Assembly: GCF_002902365.1 (NCBI RefSeq)
Contig: NZ_PPQC01000003.1
Location: 1-46,612, forward strand
Length of the DNA: 46,612 bases
Direction of reading: 5' to 3'
From: Staphylococcus cohnii subsp. cohnii
Lineage (GTDB): Bacteria > Bacillota > Bacilli > Staphylococcales > Staphylococcaceae
Shown: piece by piece, positions 35,387 through 45,510 of the stretch
How positions within the stretch are numbered: position 1 is the first letter of the stretch
How the letters are laid out: every line of letters begins with the position of its first letter
The notes under the pieces: model-generated
What the model saw: the letters and a program-made list of their open reading frames with translations, nothing else
What the model was told of the DNA's origin: nothing
Databases searched by the model: none
Program-made: the position numbers and the translations under genes

Positions 35387-37438
35387 TTAGTCTGTTAAAC
35401 TATCAACGATAATCATTTCATCATAATTAATCGCTTCACGTAATTTTAGCGCAGTAACTTCACTAACTTCTTCGTCTTCAGTAAGTTCATTTAGAACACG
35501 ACGCTGTTCTCTAAGTGCACCCAATTTAATTTTAGTAATAGAAGTTTCACTTTTTGGATTAAAGAAGTTAGATGGGGTTAAGTTTTCAATTCTCATTAAA
35601 TAACTATCACAAATCATGCCTACTTCTAATTTATTTTCTTCAGTTGTTTCTTTACCTAAACGACTAACTACACGATAGTGCACGGTTCTCATAACATTAG
35701 AAATTTCTCTCAAGTTTTCAATCACTGATAATGAGGAAGCTGCGTTTGTTCTCACTTTCGTTTTAATTCTACTTTTTAAAATAAATGTTTTTAATTCCAC
35801 TTTAATACGTTGAATTAGAGAAGATTGTTTATAAACCTGAGTACGTTCCGCATAGCGCATATAGTTATCTAAGATATTGGTTGTGATATCACCATTAGAT
35901 ACCAAACTATTCAACGTATTATTTTCAACATCAAAAGCGATTTTTTGTAACCGTTCTAACTCTTTGGTATTTTCATCTTCGTTCTCAACAGTTTTAAGAA
36001 ATGCCAATTTATCATGATATTCTTTAATAACATTACCATATAGATAACTTGATTCTTCATAGGATAATTTATTTAAGTGTTCTATAACATTTTCTAAAAT
36101 ATATACCCTTGCTTTTTTAAAGCTCATACCGTGTTGTTTTGGTTGAACCGCATTAGGTGTCACAATAGGTAACACAAATTGTGCAATAATTAAACTTATA
36201 ATGACCATACCAGATGCGATAAATAATAAGTCATCTCTAAATACAAACGAATGATGATCTGCCAACATATAAGGTAATGTTAAGGCAATCGCTAAAGAAA
36301 TTGTCCCATGTACACCACACAACGTCATGATAAAAGCATACATACCACGCTTCGGTGGTTTCTCAGTGACTTTCGTATTATCTTCATAATTCGTAAGTAT
36401 TTTTTGGAACGGACTGATTGGTAAATAAAAATAAGGATATAAAACAAAAACCCATAAAAATCTAAATAAATATATTGCTAAAGCAATTAAAACTGTAACT
36501 ACAATTAGAAAAATAAAATTATGGGGTTCATTTTCTATAATTCGACCTACAAGTTCTGGAACTAAAAATCCTAAAATAGAAAAAACAAAACCATTTAATG
36601 CATAGCCCAATATATTCCAGGTATGGTTATAACTCATTTGTAATCTAGTACGTGCTTGTGCAATTCGGTCACGTTCAAAACCGTGTACCAAACCTGCTAC
36701 TACAGCTGCAATAATACCTGAAGAATGAAACATTTCAGCAACAAGATATGTAATAAAAGGCGTCACAAGCTGTATAAATGTAAACATATTTATATTTTCT
36801 ATACCTCTTCTGGAAAGTGATACTCTAAACCTAACGAGTGCTACGCCAATAATTAAACCAACAATAAATCCACCAATTGAGGATACTAAAAATTGTTCAA
36901 CTGCATTCACCATCGAAAAGCCACCCGTAATCAATGCAGCTACAGCAATTTTAAAAGATATGATACCAGCAGCATCATTTAATAATGATTCACCCTCTAA
37001 AATTGTCATAGAGCCTTTGGGTAGTAGTTTACCATTCGTAATTGCTTGAACAGCAACAGCATCAGTGGGACATAAGATTGCAGCTAGCGCAAACGCAGCA
37101 GCTAATGGAAGATCAGGCCAAATCCAATGTACAAATAAGCCAACTACGATTACAGTAGTTACTACAAGACCTAATGCCATCATTAAAACCGGTTTGATAT
37201 AACGCCTTAAATGCACACGAGAGACTTTTACACCTTCAACAAATAATAGCGGGGCTATCAAGGCAACCATAAATAATTCCGAATCAAAATGGAACTCTAC
37301 GGGAACTGGTGTAATATACAATAACATACCGAGGATAATTTGAATAAAAGCTAAAGGAATTTTAGGTAATAGTATATGCACTAAAGAACTTGCGATTACT
37401 ACCGCTAAAAATATAAGTATCGTTTCGAATATTTGCAT
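35387..37438 (-). CDS. CPA1-family Na+/H+ antiporter
   Basis: The 683-residue protein has about twelve membrane helices in the first 400 residues, with CPA1 features ALAAILCPTDAVAV and the ion-binding EGESLLNDAAGI. A long cytoplasmic helical C-terminal domain follows (about 440-683). It exchanges Na+ or K+ for H+. ATG 37438 (MQIFETI) has AGAGGTGAAACC upstream; an in-frame ATG seven codons earlier does not. It is upstream of, but not cotranscribed with, the mnh2 operon, as a terminator lies between. Confidence 0.87.
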   Translation of the reverse strand: MQIFETILIFLAVVIASSLVHILLPKIPLAFIQIILGMLLYITPVPVEFHFDSELFMVALIAPLLFVEGVKVSRVHLRRYIKPVLMMALGLVVTTVIVVGLFVHWIWPDLPLAAAFALAAILCPTDAVAVQAITNGKLLPKGSMTILEGESLLNDAAGIISFKIAVAALITGGFSMVNAVEQFLVSSIGGFIVGLIIGVALVRFRVSLSRRGIENINMFTFIQLVTPFITYLVAEMFHSSGIIAAVVAGLVHGFERDRIAQARTRLQMSYNHTWNILGYALNGFVFSILGFLVPELVGRIIENEPHNFIFLIVVTVLIALAIYLFRFLWVFVLYPYFYLPISPFQKILTNYEDNTKVTEKPPKRGMYAFIMTLCGVHGTISLAIALTLPYMLADHHSFVFRDDLLFIASGMVIISLIIAQFVLPIVTPNAVQPKQHGMSFKKARVYILENVIEHLNKLSYEESSYLYGNVIKEYHDKLAFLKTVENEDENTKELERLQKIAFDVENNTLNSLVSNGDITTNILDNYMRYAERTQVYKQSSLIQRIKVELKTFILKSRIKTKVRTNAASSLSVIENLREISNVMRTVHYRVVSRLGKETTEENKLEVGMICDSYLMRIENLTPSNFFNPKSETSITKIKLGALREQRRVLNELTEDEEVSEVTALKLREAINYDEMIIVDSLTD

Positions 37439-37808
37439 GGTTTCACCTCTTTTCAACATTTAAACTTTCATAATTGTTGAGGTTAAAACAAAAATACAAT
37501 CGTTTATTTATGAACATATTGTGTCTCAAACTCTTATATATCATTGTTTATATGAGCAATGATGTTTCCCTGATATATATTTTTTTACATTAACACAATT
37601 ACAAATATATATAATTTTATCATTTTTTTAGTAGCCACTAAAATGTATTGCACTTCAATCATGATTAAATTTTGTTATTCCACAATCATAAACACTAACA
37701 AAACTTTTAAAACGTTATATATAGAAATAGCGGATTAGAGATCAAACTTAATTTTGATTTCCAACCCGCCTAGTCTAATACATAACCAACAAGTAGATTG
37801 TATTTAAC
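37439..37808. other. antiporter promoter region and mnh2 operon end
   Basis: A 370-base gap. The right end carries the mnh2 terminator (37730-37769). The rest (37440-37720) is AT-rich and should contain the antiporter promoter, which I could not fix. Confidence 0.45.
37730..37769 (-). terminator. terminator of the mnh2 operon
   Basis: A 17-bp stem, GCGGGTTGGAAATCAAA against TTTGATCTCTAATCCGC, in which all three non-Watson-Crick positions are G-U pairs. It is followed by TATTTC on the minus strand. Confidence 0.75.
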
Positions 37809-38258
37809 TTAATACTTATCTTGTTCTTTTTCATTAATTTTATGTCTACGCTCTTCACGAATTTGAGCACGTTTTTTCAATTGTTCAAATGTGTCATTTT
37901 CCGAAGCGCTTAATAAGATACTTGTTTGTTTAGGTGCATCACTTTTCCTATACATATAAGCGCCTGTTCGGTATGCTGCTCTGGATATTAAGTGTCCACC
38001 TACTGGAGAAGTCAAATTGATAAATACCAATGCTAAAATCATCCTAACACTTAAATAACCTTGTGAAGAAATGAAATAAATGACAACACCTACAAGTGTT
38101 AACAATACCGATAATGTAGAACTTTTCGTAGAGGCATGACTTCTTAAAAATACGTCTTGGAACTTAATAAGACCAATTGCACTAATCAAAGCTATAATAC
38201 TGCCCAAGAACATCATAAAAGCTGCAATTAAATTAACGATTTCGCTTGTTATTTGCAT
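37809..38258 (-). CDS. mnhG2: MnhG2, Mrp-type Na+/H+ antiporter subunit G
   Basis: The product is about 149 residues with three N-terminal helices and a charged cytoplasmic tail. Family text is [24 protein letters not shown] and [20 protein letters not shown]. It is the last subunit of the hetero-oligomeric Mrp antiporter. The frame also has an ATG three codons earlier (38267). A G-rich ribosome site (GAGGGGGG) could serve either; I prefer MQITSEI, by comparison with my memory of S. aureus MnhG2. Overlaps mnhF2. Confidence 0.88.
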   Translation of the reverse strand: MQITSEIVNLIAAFMMFLGSIIALISAIGLIKFQDVFLRSHASTKSSTLSVLLTLVGVVIYFISSQGYLSVRMILALVFINLTSPVGGHLISRAAYRTGAYMYRKSDAPKQTSILLSASENDTFEQLKKRAQIREERRHKINEKEQDKY

Positions 38259-38535
38259 TAAAGACATGCCCCCCCTCTATAAATCTTGAAATAGAAACGG
38301 TGCTTACAAATGAAATGATCGCAATTAACAAGATAGAATCTAAGAAAGAAAAAGTACCAAAAACAATACTTAACACACCGACCGTTGACATTAATATAGC
38401 ACTAGCAGTATCAAATGCAACCACCCTATCAGCCGTCGTTGGTCCTTTTACTAACCTAAACAACGTTAAAATAAGTGCGATACCAAACAAAATAATTGAA
38501 CTTGTTATAAAGAAATTTATCAGTGATTCGATCAT
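38233..38535 (-). CDS. mnhF2: MnhF2, Mrp-type antiporter subunit F
   Basis: The 100-residue protein has three membrane helices and the family pattern [18 protein letters not shown] near 25-42. It overlaps mnhE2 by 4 bases and mnhG2 by 26-35 bases, so translation is tightly coupled. Confidence 0.9.
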   Translation of the reverse strand: MIESLINFFITSSIILFGIALILTLFRLVKGPTTADRVVAFDTASAILMSTVGVLSIVFGTFSFLDSILLIAIISFVSTVSISRFIEGGHVFNANNKRNR

Positions 38536-39014
38536 TCTGCCACCTCCAATATGAGACCTTCATATTGTCTAATACTTTTAAGCAGTTTCTGTTTTTCTTT
38601 TTCAGAGATATCAATTGCATGTATAAAAATCTTTTTTCTTTCCTTTGAAATTCTAATGACTGTGGAACCAGGTGTAATTATAATTAGAATCGTTAAGAAG
38701 GAAACTTCCCAATCTGTTTCTAAAGTCGTTTCATATCTAACTAAACCAGGGTTTAAGTCTTTCGTTTTAAATAAAATGTAGTTTATTGTGGTCATACTTG
38801 ATGTAATTAACTGATATAAGTATACTGTTAAAAATTTAAATGCTACCCAAACTTTTTTTAAATAAAATTGTTGGCCAAAAAAACGATGTAGTATATAAAT
38901 AACTACTAAACCAATAAGATAACCTGAGAAGAAGGTAGAAGCTTTAAATGATTCTTCATCTTGAAATAGCACCCATAAAAATGCAATGACCATATTAAGT
39001 AAGACTTGTCTCAT
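38532..39014 (-). CDS. mnhE2: MnhE2, Mrp-type antiporter subunit E
   Basis: The 160-residue protein has two to four N-terminal helices and a cytoplasmic C-terminal part with the conserved [29 protein letters not shown] core (only partly quoted families are known). The stop of mnhD2 overlaps its start by one base. Confidence 0.9.
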   Translation of the reverse strand: MRQVLLNMVIAFLWVLFQDEESFKASTFFSGYLIGLVVIYILHRFFGQQFYLKKVWVAFKFLTVYLYQLITSSMTTINYILFKTKDLNPGLVRYETTLETDWEVSFLTILIIITPGSTVIRISKERKKIFIHAIDISEKEKQKLLKSIRQYEGLILEVAE

Positions 39015-40516
39015 TATTTCTCCTCCTTCACTAAATGAGGATTGACCATTTTTTCATATAATCCATCATCCATATTTAAATGGGTAGCATTATCAGTTAC
39101 TTTGAAAATCAATGGTGCAGCTAGGCCCATACCGATAATTGCTGCTACAAGAATGCCGATTAAGCCTTTACGATATCTAGGAATTGGTTTGAAGTCTATA
39201 TGTTCGCCTTTATCAGAATTACCTAAATACATTGTGAAGAAAATTCTAAACAAGCTAAACATACCAATCAGACTAGTTAAAATCATCAAAGTTAAACCAA
39301 TATAATTACCATTTTCAACAGCCCCTTTAAAAATAAACACTTTTCCAGGGAAACCACTAAATGGTGGAACGCCACCAATTGCTAAAATCATTACCACAAA
39401 TGCTACACCAAAGAATGGTTCTCTTTTAGCTAAACCATATAAGTTTTTATATTGTCGATAACCAGTAATATATACCAAGCTACCAGTGATAAAGAACAGC
39501 AGTGTTTTCACTACAATATCATTTGTCAGATAAAAAATAGCACCATTGACACCTGAAATTGTATTTGATCCTAGGCCTAAAATTATAAAACCAATAGAAA
39601 GAATAACTTGATATGCTGCTATTTTTTTAATATCTCGATAAGCTAAGACACCAAATGCACCAATTAACATCGTTATACAAGATAAGACAACTAATAGCGG
39701 ATGTGTAATACCACTATGATTATCAAATAACAATGTGAAGAAACGTATCAAAGCATAAGCGCCTACTTTTGTCATTAATGCAGCAAATAATGCTGCTAAT
39801 TCAGTGTTTAAAACAGCATATGCTTTAGGAAGCCACATGAATAATACAAGCGCAGCTTTGGCACCAAATGCAATTAAAAACACCATTGAAATAATTACTA
39901 CTGAACTTTCCCCTTGCATCTCAGTTATTCTTTGTGCTACTAAAGCAAAATTTAAAGTACCAGTAAGTTTGTATAATAAACCAATGCCTAATAATAACAA
40001 CCAAGAACCTAAAATATTAAGTACAACGTAAATAATAGCTGCACGTAACTGCTCTACTGATTGTCCTAACGTAATTAACACAAACGACGCAAGCAACATT
40101 ACCTCAAACATGACATATATATTAAATAAATCTGCAGTTAAAAACGAACCAATAACGCCTACTGTTAAAAACAGAATAAAACTCGGTAAGTAATAACGAA
40201 TTGCTCTTTTTTCTCTGCTACCAAAACCATATGCCATAATTAACGTCACGACAAAACTAGATGTCGTGACCATGAGTAAACTCAATGAGTCACCAACAAA
40301 TTGAATACCATAAGGTGCTTCCCAACCACCAAAATCTAAAGCAATTGGCTTATGTTGCATTACATAAATCAATAACAATAAAGATATGATTGTCGTAAGC
40401 GACATTGTGCCAATTGAAAAAATCCTTGATAATCTGCTATGCGTGCGAATAAATACCAGTACAAGCGCACAAATTGCTGGCAGAAGTAATGGCAGAATTA
40501 ACAAATTACTCATCAT
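39014..40516 (-). CDS. mnhD2: MnhD2, Mrp-type antiporter subunit D (complex I NuoM/N-like)
   Basis: The product is about 500 residues with about fourteen helices, and is homologous to the proton-pumping subunits of complex I. Key charges are the Glu in [12 protein letters not shown] and the Lys in [16 protein letters not shown] and the discontinuous-helix area. The true start is probably the ATG pair at 40516/40513 (…[11 protein letters not shown]), because AAGAGGTG ends 9 bases before it. The longer frame starting at 40528 begins inside that site. Overlaps mnhC2. Confidence 0.9.
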   Translation of the reverse strand: MMSNLLILPLLLPAICALVLVFIRTHSRLSRIFSIGTMSLTTIISLLLLIYVMQHKPIALDFGGWEAPYGIQFVGDSLSLLMVTTSSFVVTLIMAYGFGSREKRAIRYYLPSFILFLTVGVIGSFLTADLFNIYVMFEVMLLASFVLITLGQSVEQLRAAIIYVVLNILGSWLLLLGIGLLYKLTGTLNFALVAQRITEMQGESSVVIISMVFLIAFGAKAALVLFMWLPKAYAVLNTELAALFAALMTKVGAYALIRFFTLLFDNHSGITHPLLVVLSCITMLIGAFGVLAYRDIKKIAAYQVILSIGFIILGLGSNTISGVNGAIFYLTNDIVVKTLLFFITGSLVYITGYRQYKNLYGLAKREPFFGVAFVVMILAIGGVPPFSGFPGKVFIFKGAVENGNYIGLTLMILTSLIGMFSLFRIFFTMYLGNSDKGEHIDFKPIPRYRKGLIGILVAAIIGMGLAAPLIFKVTDNATHLNMDDGLYEKMVNPHLVKEEK

Positions 40517-40853
40517 TATCGTCATCACCTCTTAACACATCAATTTCATCTTCTTTAGTAACTCGATACGTTCTATATACGAGTACAAGTAAAAACGCAG
40601 TCATGGCAAAACCTATCACAATAGCAGTCAATACAATAGCTTGCAACAATGGATCTACGAAGTTTTTACTACCTTCACCAATAAGTGGTTCTACCATATT
40701 CTTACCATAACGACCCATGCTCATGATAATTAAATTTCCTGCATGCGTATAAATTGAAATACCTATGACGATACGGATTAAATTGACTGATAATATCATA
40801 TACGTTCCTATAAATATTAAGAAGCCAATCACCATTAACAATATCAAATTCAT
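40506..40853 (-). CDS. mnhC2: MnhC2, Mrp-type antiporter subunit C (NuoK-like)
   Basis: The 115-residue protein has three helices and is homologous to NuoK of complex [21 protein letters not shown] at the start and [17 protein letters not shown] in the third helix. Its start overlaps the mnhB2 stop by 4 bases. The acidic tail [14 protein letters not shown] is typical of the staphylococcal protein. Confidence 0.92.
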   Translation of the reverse strand: MNLILLMVIGFLIFIGTYMILSVNLIRIVIGISIYTHAGNLIIMSMGRYGKNMVEPLIGEGSKNFVDPLLQAIVLTAIVIGFAMTAFLLVLVYRTYRVTKEDEIDVLRGDDDNDE

Positions 40854-41275
40854 GAGCGACTACCACTTATGGATAGCATAACTGTTACTACAACGCCTAC
40901 GACCGCTAAAACAATGCCAGCTTCGAAAAGCGTAACAGTTGTTAAATGTACTTCACCTAATATCGGTAATTGAACGTATGCATCTGTTTGGTAAAGGAAC
41001 GGTTTACCAAAGAACATTGGTATGACTGCAGTAGCAAATGATACTAAGGAGCCGATGATCATTAATATTCTAAAATCAAGTGGCAAAGCGACTAATACTT
41101 GCTTAACGTCGAAGGCCAAGAACATAAGTAAAAATGCAGAACTGAATACAAGACCACCGATAAATCCACCGCCAGGATTATTATGTCCTGCTAAAAATAA
41201 GTAGAACCCGAATGTTAACAATATAAATACAACAATTTTAGTAATTGTTCGTAAGACTACATCATTCTCTTTCAT
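40850..41275 (-). CDS. mnhB2: MnhB2, Mrp-type antiporter subunit B
   Basis: The 141-residue protein has four helices and the MnhB domain text [19 protein letters not shown] near 24-42. In other Mrp systems this domain can be fused to subunit A. It overlaps mnhA2 by 14 bases and mnhC2 by 4 bases. Confidence 0.92.
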   Translation of the reverse strand: MKENDVVLRTITKIVVFILLTFGFYLFLAGHNNPGGGFIGGLVFSSAFLLMFLAFDVKQVLVALPLDFRILMIIGSLVSFATAVIPMFFGKPFLYQTDAYVQLPILGEVHLTTVTLFEAGIVLAVVGVVVTVMLSISGSRS

Positions 41276-43658
41276 CTTGAGCCCTCCGTTCTTTAAAGTT
41301 AAGTAATGTATAGATACCCAAACCAGCGATGATTAATACCATACCTTCAAGTAAGGTATCCATAGCACGAAAATCACCAAGAATAGCATTTACAATATTT
41401 TTACCGCCTGCAAGTTTATATGCGTCGTGATAAAAAGTTGAAATCGTTGGCATAGTTTGGCCTTGCTGAGCAATGAAAACTAGTGTAACTACAGTAATCG
41501 CCATCATTAATGAAACAACAATCTTAACAGCTTCTCGTTTCTTATGAACTTTTGAACGTGGTACGTTTGGTAAGCGTGAAAAACTTACAATAAACAATAT
41601 TGTAGTTATTGTTTCTACCACTAATTGCGTCAGCGCTAAGTCTGGTGCTTTCATTAAAATGAAGAATATCGTTACACAGTAACCAATAATGCCGTTTAAT
41701 ATTACCATCGTTAAACGTTGACGAATAAACGTTAAAGCAATACCTAAAATAAAAACAACAATTAACGTGATGATTTCTAATGGGCCAAATTCACTGACAT
41801 GTATCTGTTTAACGTCAGGAAATCCAGCTTGGATGATTCCATAAACAACTACTATGATGAAAACCGCTAACGTTAATATAATATAATGATTTAAACGGTT
41901 ATTCATCAATGTACGAATACTATAACCTGAATAATTTTCAAACTGTTTATATGAGTCTAAATAAACATCTGTTATAGATTTGACCCTGATTTTTTCGGAT
42001 TGTTTTTTCCAATCAATTTTAAGCGCTGCTATAAAACCTACAACAATCACAATGAAACTTAACAACAGTGGTAAATTAAATCCGTGCCATTGTGAAATAT
42101 GCGGTGCAATATTATCTACTTTTTCTCCAATTGTGATACTTCGTAATGCCGGTAAAATAATATGATGTCCAAATAAATTTGGCACAAAAAACACAATCGG
42201 CAACAAAATCATCATAATTGCAGAAGGTAGTGTAAATAAAAATGGTTCATGGGGACTTTGTACTGGTGAATCATTATGTTTAAAGTCTCCCCAGAAAACT
42301 TCCTTAATCATGTAAACTGCATAAATAAGCGTGAAAATACTAGCAACAACACCTATCACTGCAATAATAATTGTTAAAGTGATATTAAATTGAGGTAATT
42401 GGTATGAACTTACCAAACCATCAAAAAACATTTCTTTACTTAAGAAACCATTAAGAAATGGGATACCAGCCATAGATAAAGCTGAAAGTAACATAACTAC
42501 ATGTGTAATTGGCAGTACTTTTCTCAATCCAGACAATTTACGTATATCTCTCGTACCTGTTTCATGATCAATGATACCAACACCCATAAATAAAGCACCT
42601 TTAAATAACGCATGATTCATCAAATGGAAAAGACCTGCGAAGAGAATAAGGCTGTATACTTTAGATAGTTCACCAGTGGCATGTTGTGCAAAGCCTCCAC
42701 CGAGGCCGACCATAGAAACTATCATACCTAGTTGACTGATTGTAGAATAAGCTAAAATCCCTTTCAAATCATATTGTCGAGTGGCATTAACCGCCCCAAA
42801 AATCATTGTTATCAATCCAACAAAAGTGACACAATAAATATAAAAATCACTTAGCCCTAAAACAGGCGTAAATCTAAATAGTAAAAATATACCTGCTTTT
42901 ACCATTGTGGCAGAGTGTAAATAAGCACTCACGGGTGTCGGTGCTTCCATGGCTTTTGGTAACCAAATATGGAAAGGAAATTGTGCTGATTTAGTAAATG
43001 CACCTAAAAGCAACAGTATAATAATCGGTATAAACAACTGACTATCCGCTATTTTGTCACTTTGCGCAATAATCGATGTAATAGAATTTGTACCCGTAAC
43101 AATATAAATCATGATAAAACCTGTTAATAGTGCAAGACCACCAAATACTGTGATCATAAACGATTGGATAGCACCAAATTGACTTGCGCCTTTACTGTAC
43201 CAGTAAGCAATGAGTAAGAAAGATGATACACTCGTCAATTCCCAGAATACATACATCAAAATTGTATTATTTGCTGTAACAATACCAAGCATACTGAACA
43301 TAAATAACAATAAGTATATATAAAAACGTGGCAAATGATCATGTTCTTTTGATAAGTATTGTGTAGCATAATAAAACACTGCTAGTCCAATGAGCGATAT
43401 TAACAAACTAAAAAATAAACTTAATCCATCTAGTCTAAAATCTATATTTATATCTAATAATGTGAGCCAAGGGATTTTAATTGATACAAATTGCCCCTTC
43501 ATTACTTGTGGCAACTGCCATAGAAAGTAAATAGAAGAAATGATTGGAGCGATTAAAGCGATCGGCCCAGCAAATTTATGAAATTTTCGTTTCGTCATTG
43601 TGAGCAAAAGTACCATCATTATTAAAACGATCGCACTCAGTAAATAAACTAAACTCAT
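41262..43658 (-). CDS. mnhA2: MnhA2, Mrp-type antiporter subunit A (NuoL-like)
   Basis: The 798-residue, largest subunit is homologous to NuoL of complex I, with about twenty helices. Characteristic residues are in [15 protein letters not shown] (Glu near 140), [35 protein letters not shown] (first antiporter Lys) and [12 protein letters not shown] (second Lys). The C-terminal MbhD/E-like extension ends in [13 protein letters not shown]. It is the first gene of mnhABCDEFG2, which in S. aureus supports pH and salt homeostasis. ATG with AAAGGGGG upstream. Confidence 0.93.
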   Translation of the reverse strand: MSLVYLLSAIVLIMMVLLLTMTKRKFHKFAGPIALIAPIISSIYFLWQLPQVMKGQFVSIKIPWLTLLDINIDFRLDGLSLFFSLLISLIGLAVFYYATQYLSKEHDHLPRFYIYLLLFMFSMLGIVTANNTILMYVFWELTSVSSFLLIAYWYSKGASQFGAIQSFMITVFGGLALLTGFIMIYIVTGTNSITSIIAQSDKIADSQLFIPIIILLLLGAFTKSAQFPFHIWLPKAMEAPTPVSAYLHSATMVKAGIFLLFRFTPVLGLSDFYIYCVTFVGLITMIFGAVNATRQYDLKGILAYSTISQLGMIVSMVGLGGGFAQHATGELSKVYSLILFAGLFHLMNHALFKGALFMGVGIIDHETGTRDIRKLSGLRKVLPITHVVMLLSALSMAGIPFLNGFLSKEMFFDGLVSSYQLPQFNITLTIIIAVIGVVASIFTLIYAVYMIKEVFWGDFKHNDSPVQSPHEPFLFTLPSAIMMILLPIVFFVPNLFGHHIILPALRSITIGEKVDNIAPHISQWHGFNLPLLLSFIVIVVGFIAALKIDWKKQSEKIRVKSITDVYLDSYKQFENYSGYSIRTLMNNRLNHYIILTLAVFIIVVVYGIIQAGFPDVKQIHVSEFGPLEIITLIVVFILGIALTFIRQRLTMVILNGIIGYCVTIFFILMKAPDLALTQLVVETITTILFIVSFSRLPNVPRSKVHKKREAVKIVVSLMMAITVVTLVFIAQQGQTMPTISTFYHDAYKLAGGKNIVNAILGDFRAMDTLLEGMVLIIAGLGIYTLLNFKERRAQDERE

Positions 43659-43681
43659 CTTATACCCCCTTTAACTATAAT

Positions 43682-44233
43682 TTACAAATTTAAAGCTATC
43701 GTTGTTTTGCTAGATTTTGTAGAAATACCTATAAACTTCATTGTTTCAAAGGTTGTTTGATGTCCTAGGTACTTTTGAATAATCGATATTGAAATACCTG
43801 ATTGATAAGCATGATAGGCAAATGTTTTACGCAACGTCGTCAAACCAATATGTAACATTCCTAAATCTTCTGCAGCAAGATGAATAATGCGATAAGCTTG
43901 CTGGCGTGATAGACCTTTTAATGTCCTATTAGACTGAAATAATAACTCATCATTCTTCAATTGTTGTTCTGATATATATGTCATTAATTCATTTCTCAAA
44001 GTTTCTGGTAATCTGATCTGAATTTTAGGTGCATGCGACTCTATCCAATAGTGTTTGATATCATCGTCCTCTATTTTCACATCACTTACATTTAAATTTA
44101 ATAATGAGGAAAGCTTCACACCAGTATGTATTGCAAACTTAAACAACAGATAATCACGCATGGATTTGGCTTTTAAAACCTCATACATCGCTTTTATCTC
44201 ATTAGTATTCCTAATAGGGTCTACTTGATTCAT
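43682..44233 (-). CDS. tyrosine-recombinase-like protein lacking catalytic residues
   Basis: The 183-residue protein corresponds to the C-terminal catalytic domain of XerC/D-type recombinases without the N-terminal arm-binding domain. Against the XerD motifs, Arg-I is Lys (HTGVKLSSLLNL for TGxRxSEL), the His of HxLR is Thr (LTTLRKTFAYH), and the tyrosine nucleophile is Phe (LGHQTTFETMKFIG). Only the second Arg and the GH histidine remain. It should not cut DNA but could still bind it. ATG with AGAGGTG upstream. It stands alone between mnhA2 and the DUF1659 gene, with no att-like repeats seen. Confidence 0.8.
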   Translation of the reverse strand: MNQVDPIRNTNEIKAMYEVLKAKSMRDYLLFKFAIHTGVKLSSLLNLNVSDVKIEDDDIKHYWIESHAPKIQIRLPETLRNELMTYISEQQLKNDELLFQSNRTLKGLSRQQAYRIIHLAAEDLGMLHIGLTTLRKTFAYHAYQSGISISIIQKYLGHQTTFETMKFIGISTKSSKTTIALNL

Positions 44234-44379
44234 AAATTCACCTCTGAATTAATTAATGTTGCATATTTAATGATATAGCATGTTTTTGTCACATGAAAGT
44301 ATTTTGTCTAATTTTTTCAAATTTTTTTGACCCATTTGAAATTTAATAACGATATATATAGTGAAAGGAGGTTAGACAA

Positions 44380-44586
44380 ATGAACCAAATCAGTCACTTA
44401 GCCGTCACTATGTCACGAATAACATATGACAAAGATGGAAAAGCTACACAATTTAAACGTCACTTTGCAAATCTGAATACCCAAGCAACAACTGATCAAA
44501 TTAAAAGTTTCAAATCTATCATTGAACAAATCACTGGAGAAAAATTTGAAACAGTGGAAATCATTAAAACTGAAACAGTTAATTAA
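44380..44586 (+). CDS. DUF1659 family small protein
   Basis: The 68-residue soluble protein resembles the DUF1659 family of Firmicutes: a β-strand-rich start, MSRITYDKDGKATQFKRHFANL, then a helix. No function is established. ATG with AAAGGAGG upstream. It is 14 bases before the DUF2922 gene, and these two families are commonly neighbours in Bacillales. Confidence 0.75.
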   Translation: MNQISHLAVTMSRITYDKDGKATQFKRHFANLNTQATTDQIKSFKSIIEQITGEKFETVEIIKTETVN

Positions 44587-44600
44587 GGAGGTTAAATATT

Positions 44601-44819
44601 ATGAGTCAAACTTTAGAACTTATATTCAACGATGCTGTTAACAAAGACATTAAATTACAATTACCCAAAATAGAGCACTTCATCAATGAAAGCACAGTAA
44701 AAGATGGAATGAACAAATTAGTCGCTCTAGATATCTTGCGTCCTAAAGCGGGTATTCCTACTACAGTGCGTGCAGCACAAATCATAGATAAATCTACAAA
44801 ATTAATTTTTGAAAGTTAA
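44601..44819 (+). CDS. DUF2922 family small protein
   Basis: The 72-residue protein matches the DUF2922 pattern: TLELIFNDAVNKDIKLQLP, then a helix, and a C-terminal VRAAQIIDKSTKLIFES strand. Function unknown. AAGGAGG precedes the ATG. It forms a two-gene operon with the DUF1659 gene and ends at the terminator at 44907-44950. Confidence 0.75.
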   Translation: MSQTLELIFNDAVNKDIKLQLPKIEHFINESTVKDGMNKLVALDILRPKAGIPTTVRAAQIIDKSTKLIFES

Positions 44820-44906
44820 ATCAATAAAATTTCAAACACACGTATCATTTTTCTAGTGAGTTTGTATAGTCAGCGAAACTGAAGTAAATAAATTATATAA
44901 ACAATC

Positions 44907-44950
44907 GTAGCAGCCTGATACACATAAGTATTAGGTTGCTACCTTGTTTT
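44907..44950 (+). terminator. terminator of the DUF1659-DUF2922 pair
   Basis: A 15-bp stem GTAGCAGCCTGATAC/GTATTAGGTTGCTAC with two wobble or mismatch positions is followed by CTTGTTTT. Confidence 0.78.
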
Positions 44951-44956
44951 AAATAA

Positions 44957-45003
44957 AAAAAGTGACAATCAACGAATCAAATTGCATTCGCTTTTTATCA
45001 CTT
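44957..45003 (-). terminator. terminator of the 45015 gene
   Basis: On the minus strand AAGTGA and inner CGAAT pair back to ATTCG and TCACTT, followed by TTTTTTT. Confidence 0.75.
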
Positions 45004-45014
45004 ATACGATATTA

Positions 45015-45260
45015 TTAATGATGTTTTTTGTTTCTAATCGGTCTTAACCTAACTGTATCACCGAAAAAAATCTTACTTTTGCCTAATTTTTTACACATTG
45101 CATATTGTCCAAAAACTTCTGTCACTTGAGCAAGATTTTTATATGATTTCCTAGGATTTAATACTTCTATAAATTGTTCTTTTTGAATTCCTTCATTACT
45201 TCCTGCACCTATAAAAAAAGTTTCTTCATCTAATAAGCGTATGATTGAAAGTTGTTTCAA
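45015..45260 (-). CDS. small hypothetical protein, β-rich
   Basis: The 81-residue basic protein starts from TTG, with GGTGA 9 bases upstream and its own terminator, so it is probably real. The pattern (FIGAGSNEGIQKEQFIEVL, then AQVTEVFGQYAMCKK, then IFFGDTVRLRP) reads like a small β-barrel of the kind seen in FlgT-C or OB-like domains, but that is a guess. No family recognised, no membrane segment. Confidence 0.55.
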   Translation of the reverse strand: MKQLSIIRLLDEETFFIGAGSNEGIQKEQFIEVLNPRKSYKNLAQVTEVFGQYAMCKKLGKSKIFFGDTVRLRPIRNKKHH

Positions 45261-45510
45261 TGTAAATTGTCACCACTTCTATATATTTTTAAACCACCAA
45301 AAATTCATCTTACTAATTTTTATAGGTCTTGATTTTCAATTTAAATCTAATAATTTTCCTTTTATTATAACATCAACATAAGTATTTTATTATATTTCAT
45401 TAGTTGTGTACATTATTTTATACTTCCCTCTTTTATAAATAGAAAAGAGCATAGGAAAATCCACACCTTTTCCTATATAATATAATTATCTTAGGAGAAA
45501 GCGTGATTTA

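Noticed and set aside
38246..38554. Plus-strand frame of about 100 codons across mnhF2
   Set aside because: It is the antisense shadow of mnhF2, lacks a ribosome site and has shadow composition. The same applies to other antisense frames over pit, nupC, abcA and mnhD2.
43682..44233. Prophage or island integrase marking an integration site
   Set aside because: Catalytic residues are missing, there are no att-like repeats or phage genes, and neighbours are ordinary core genes.
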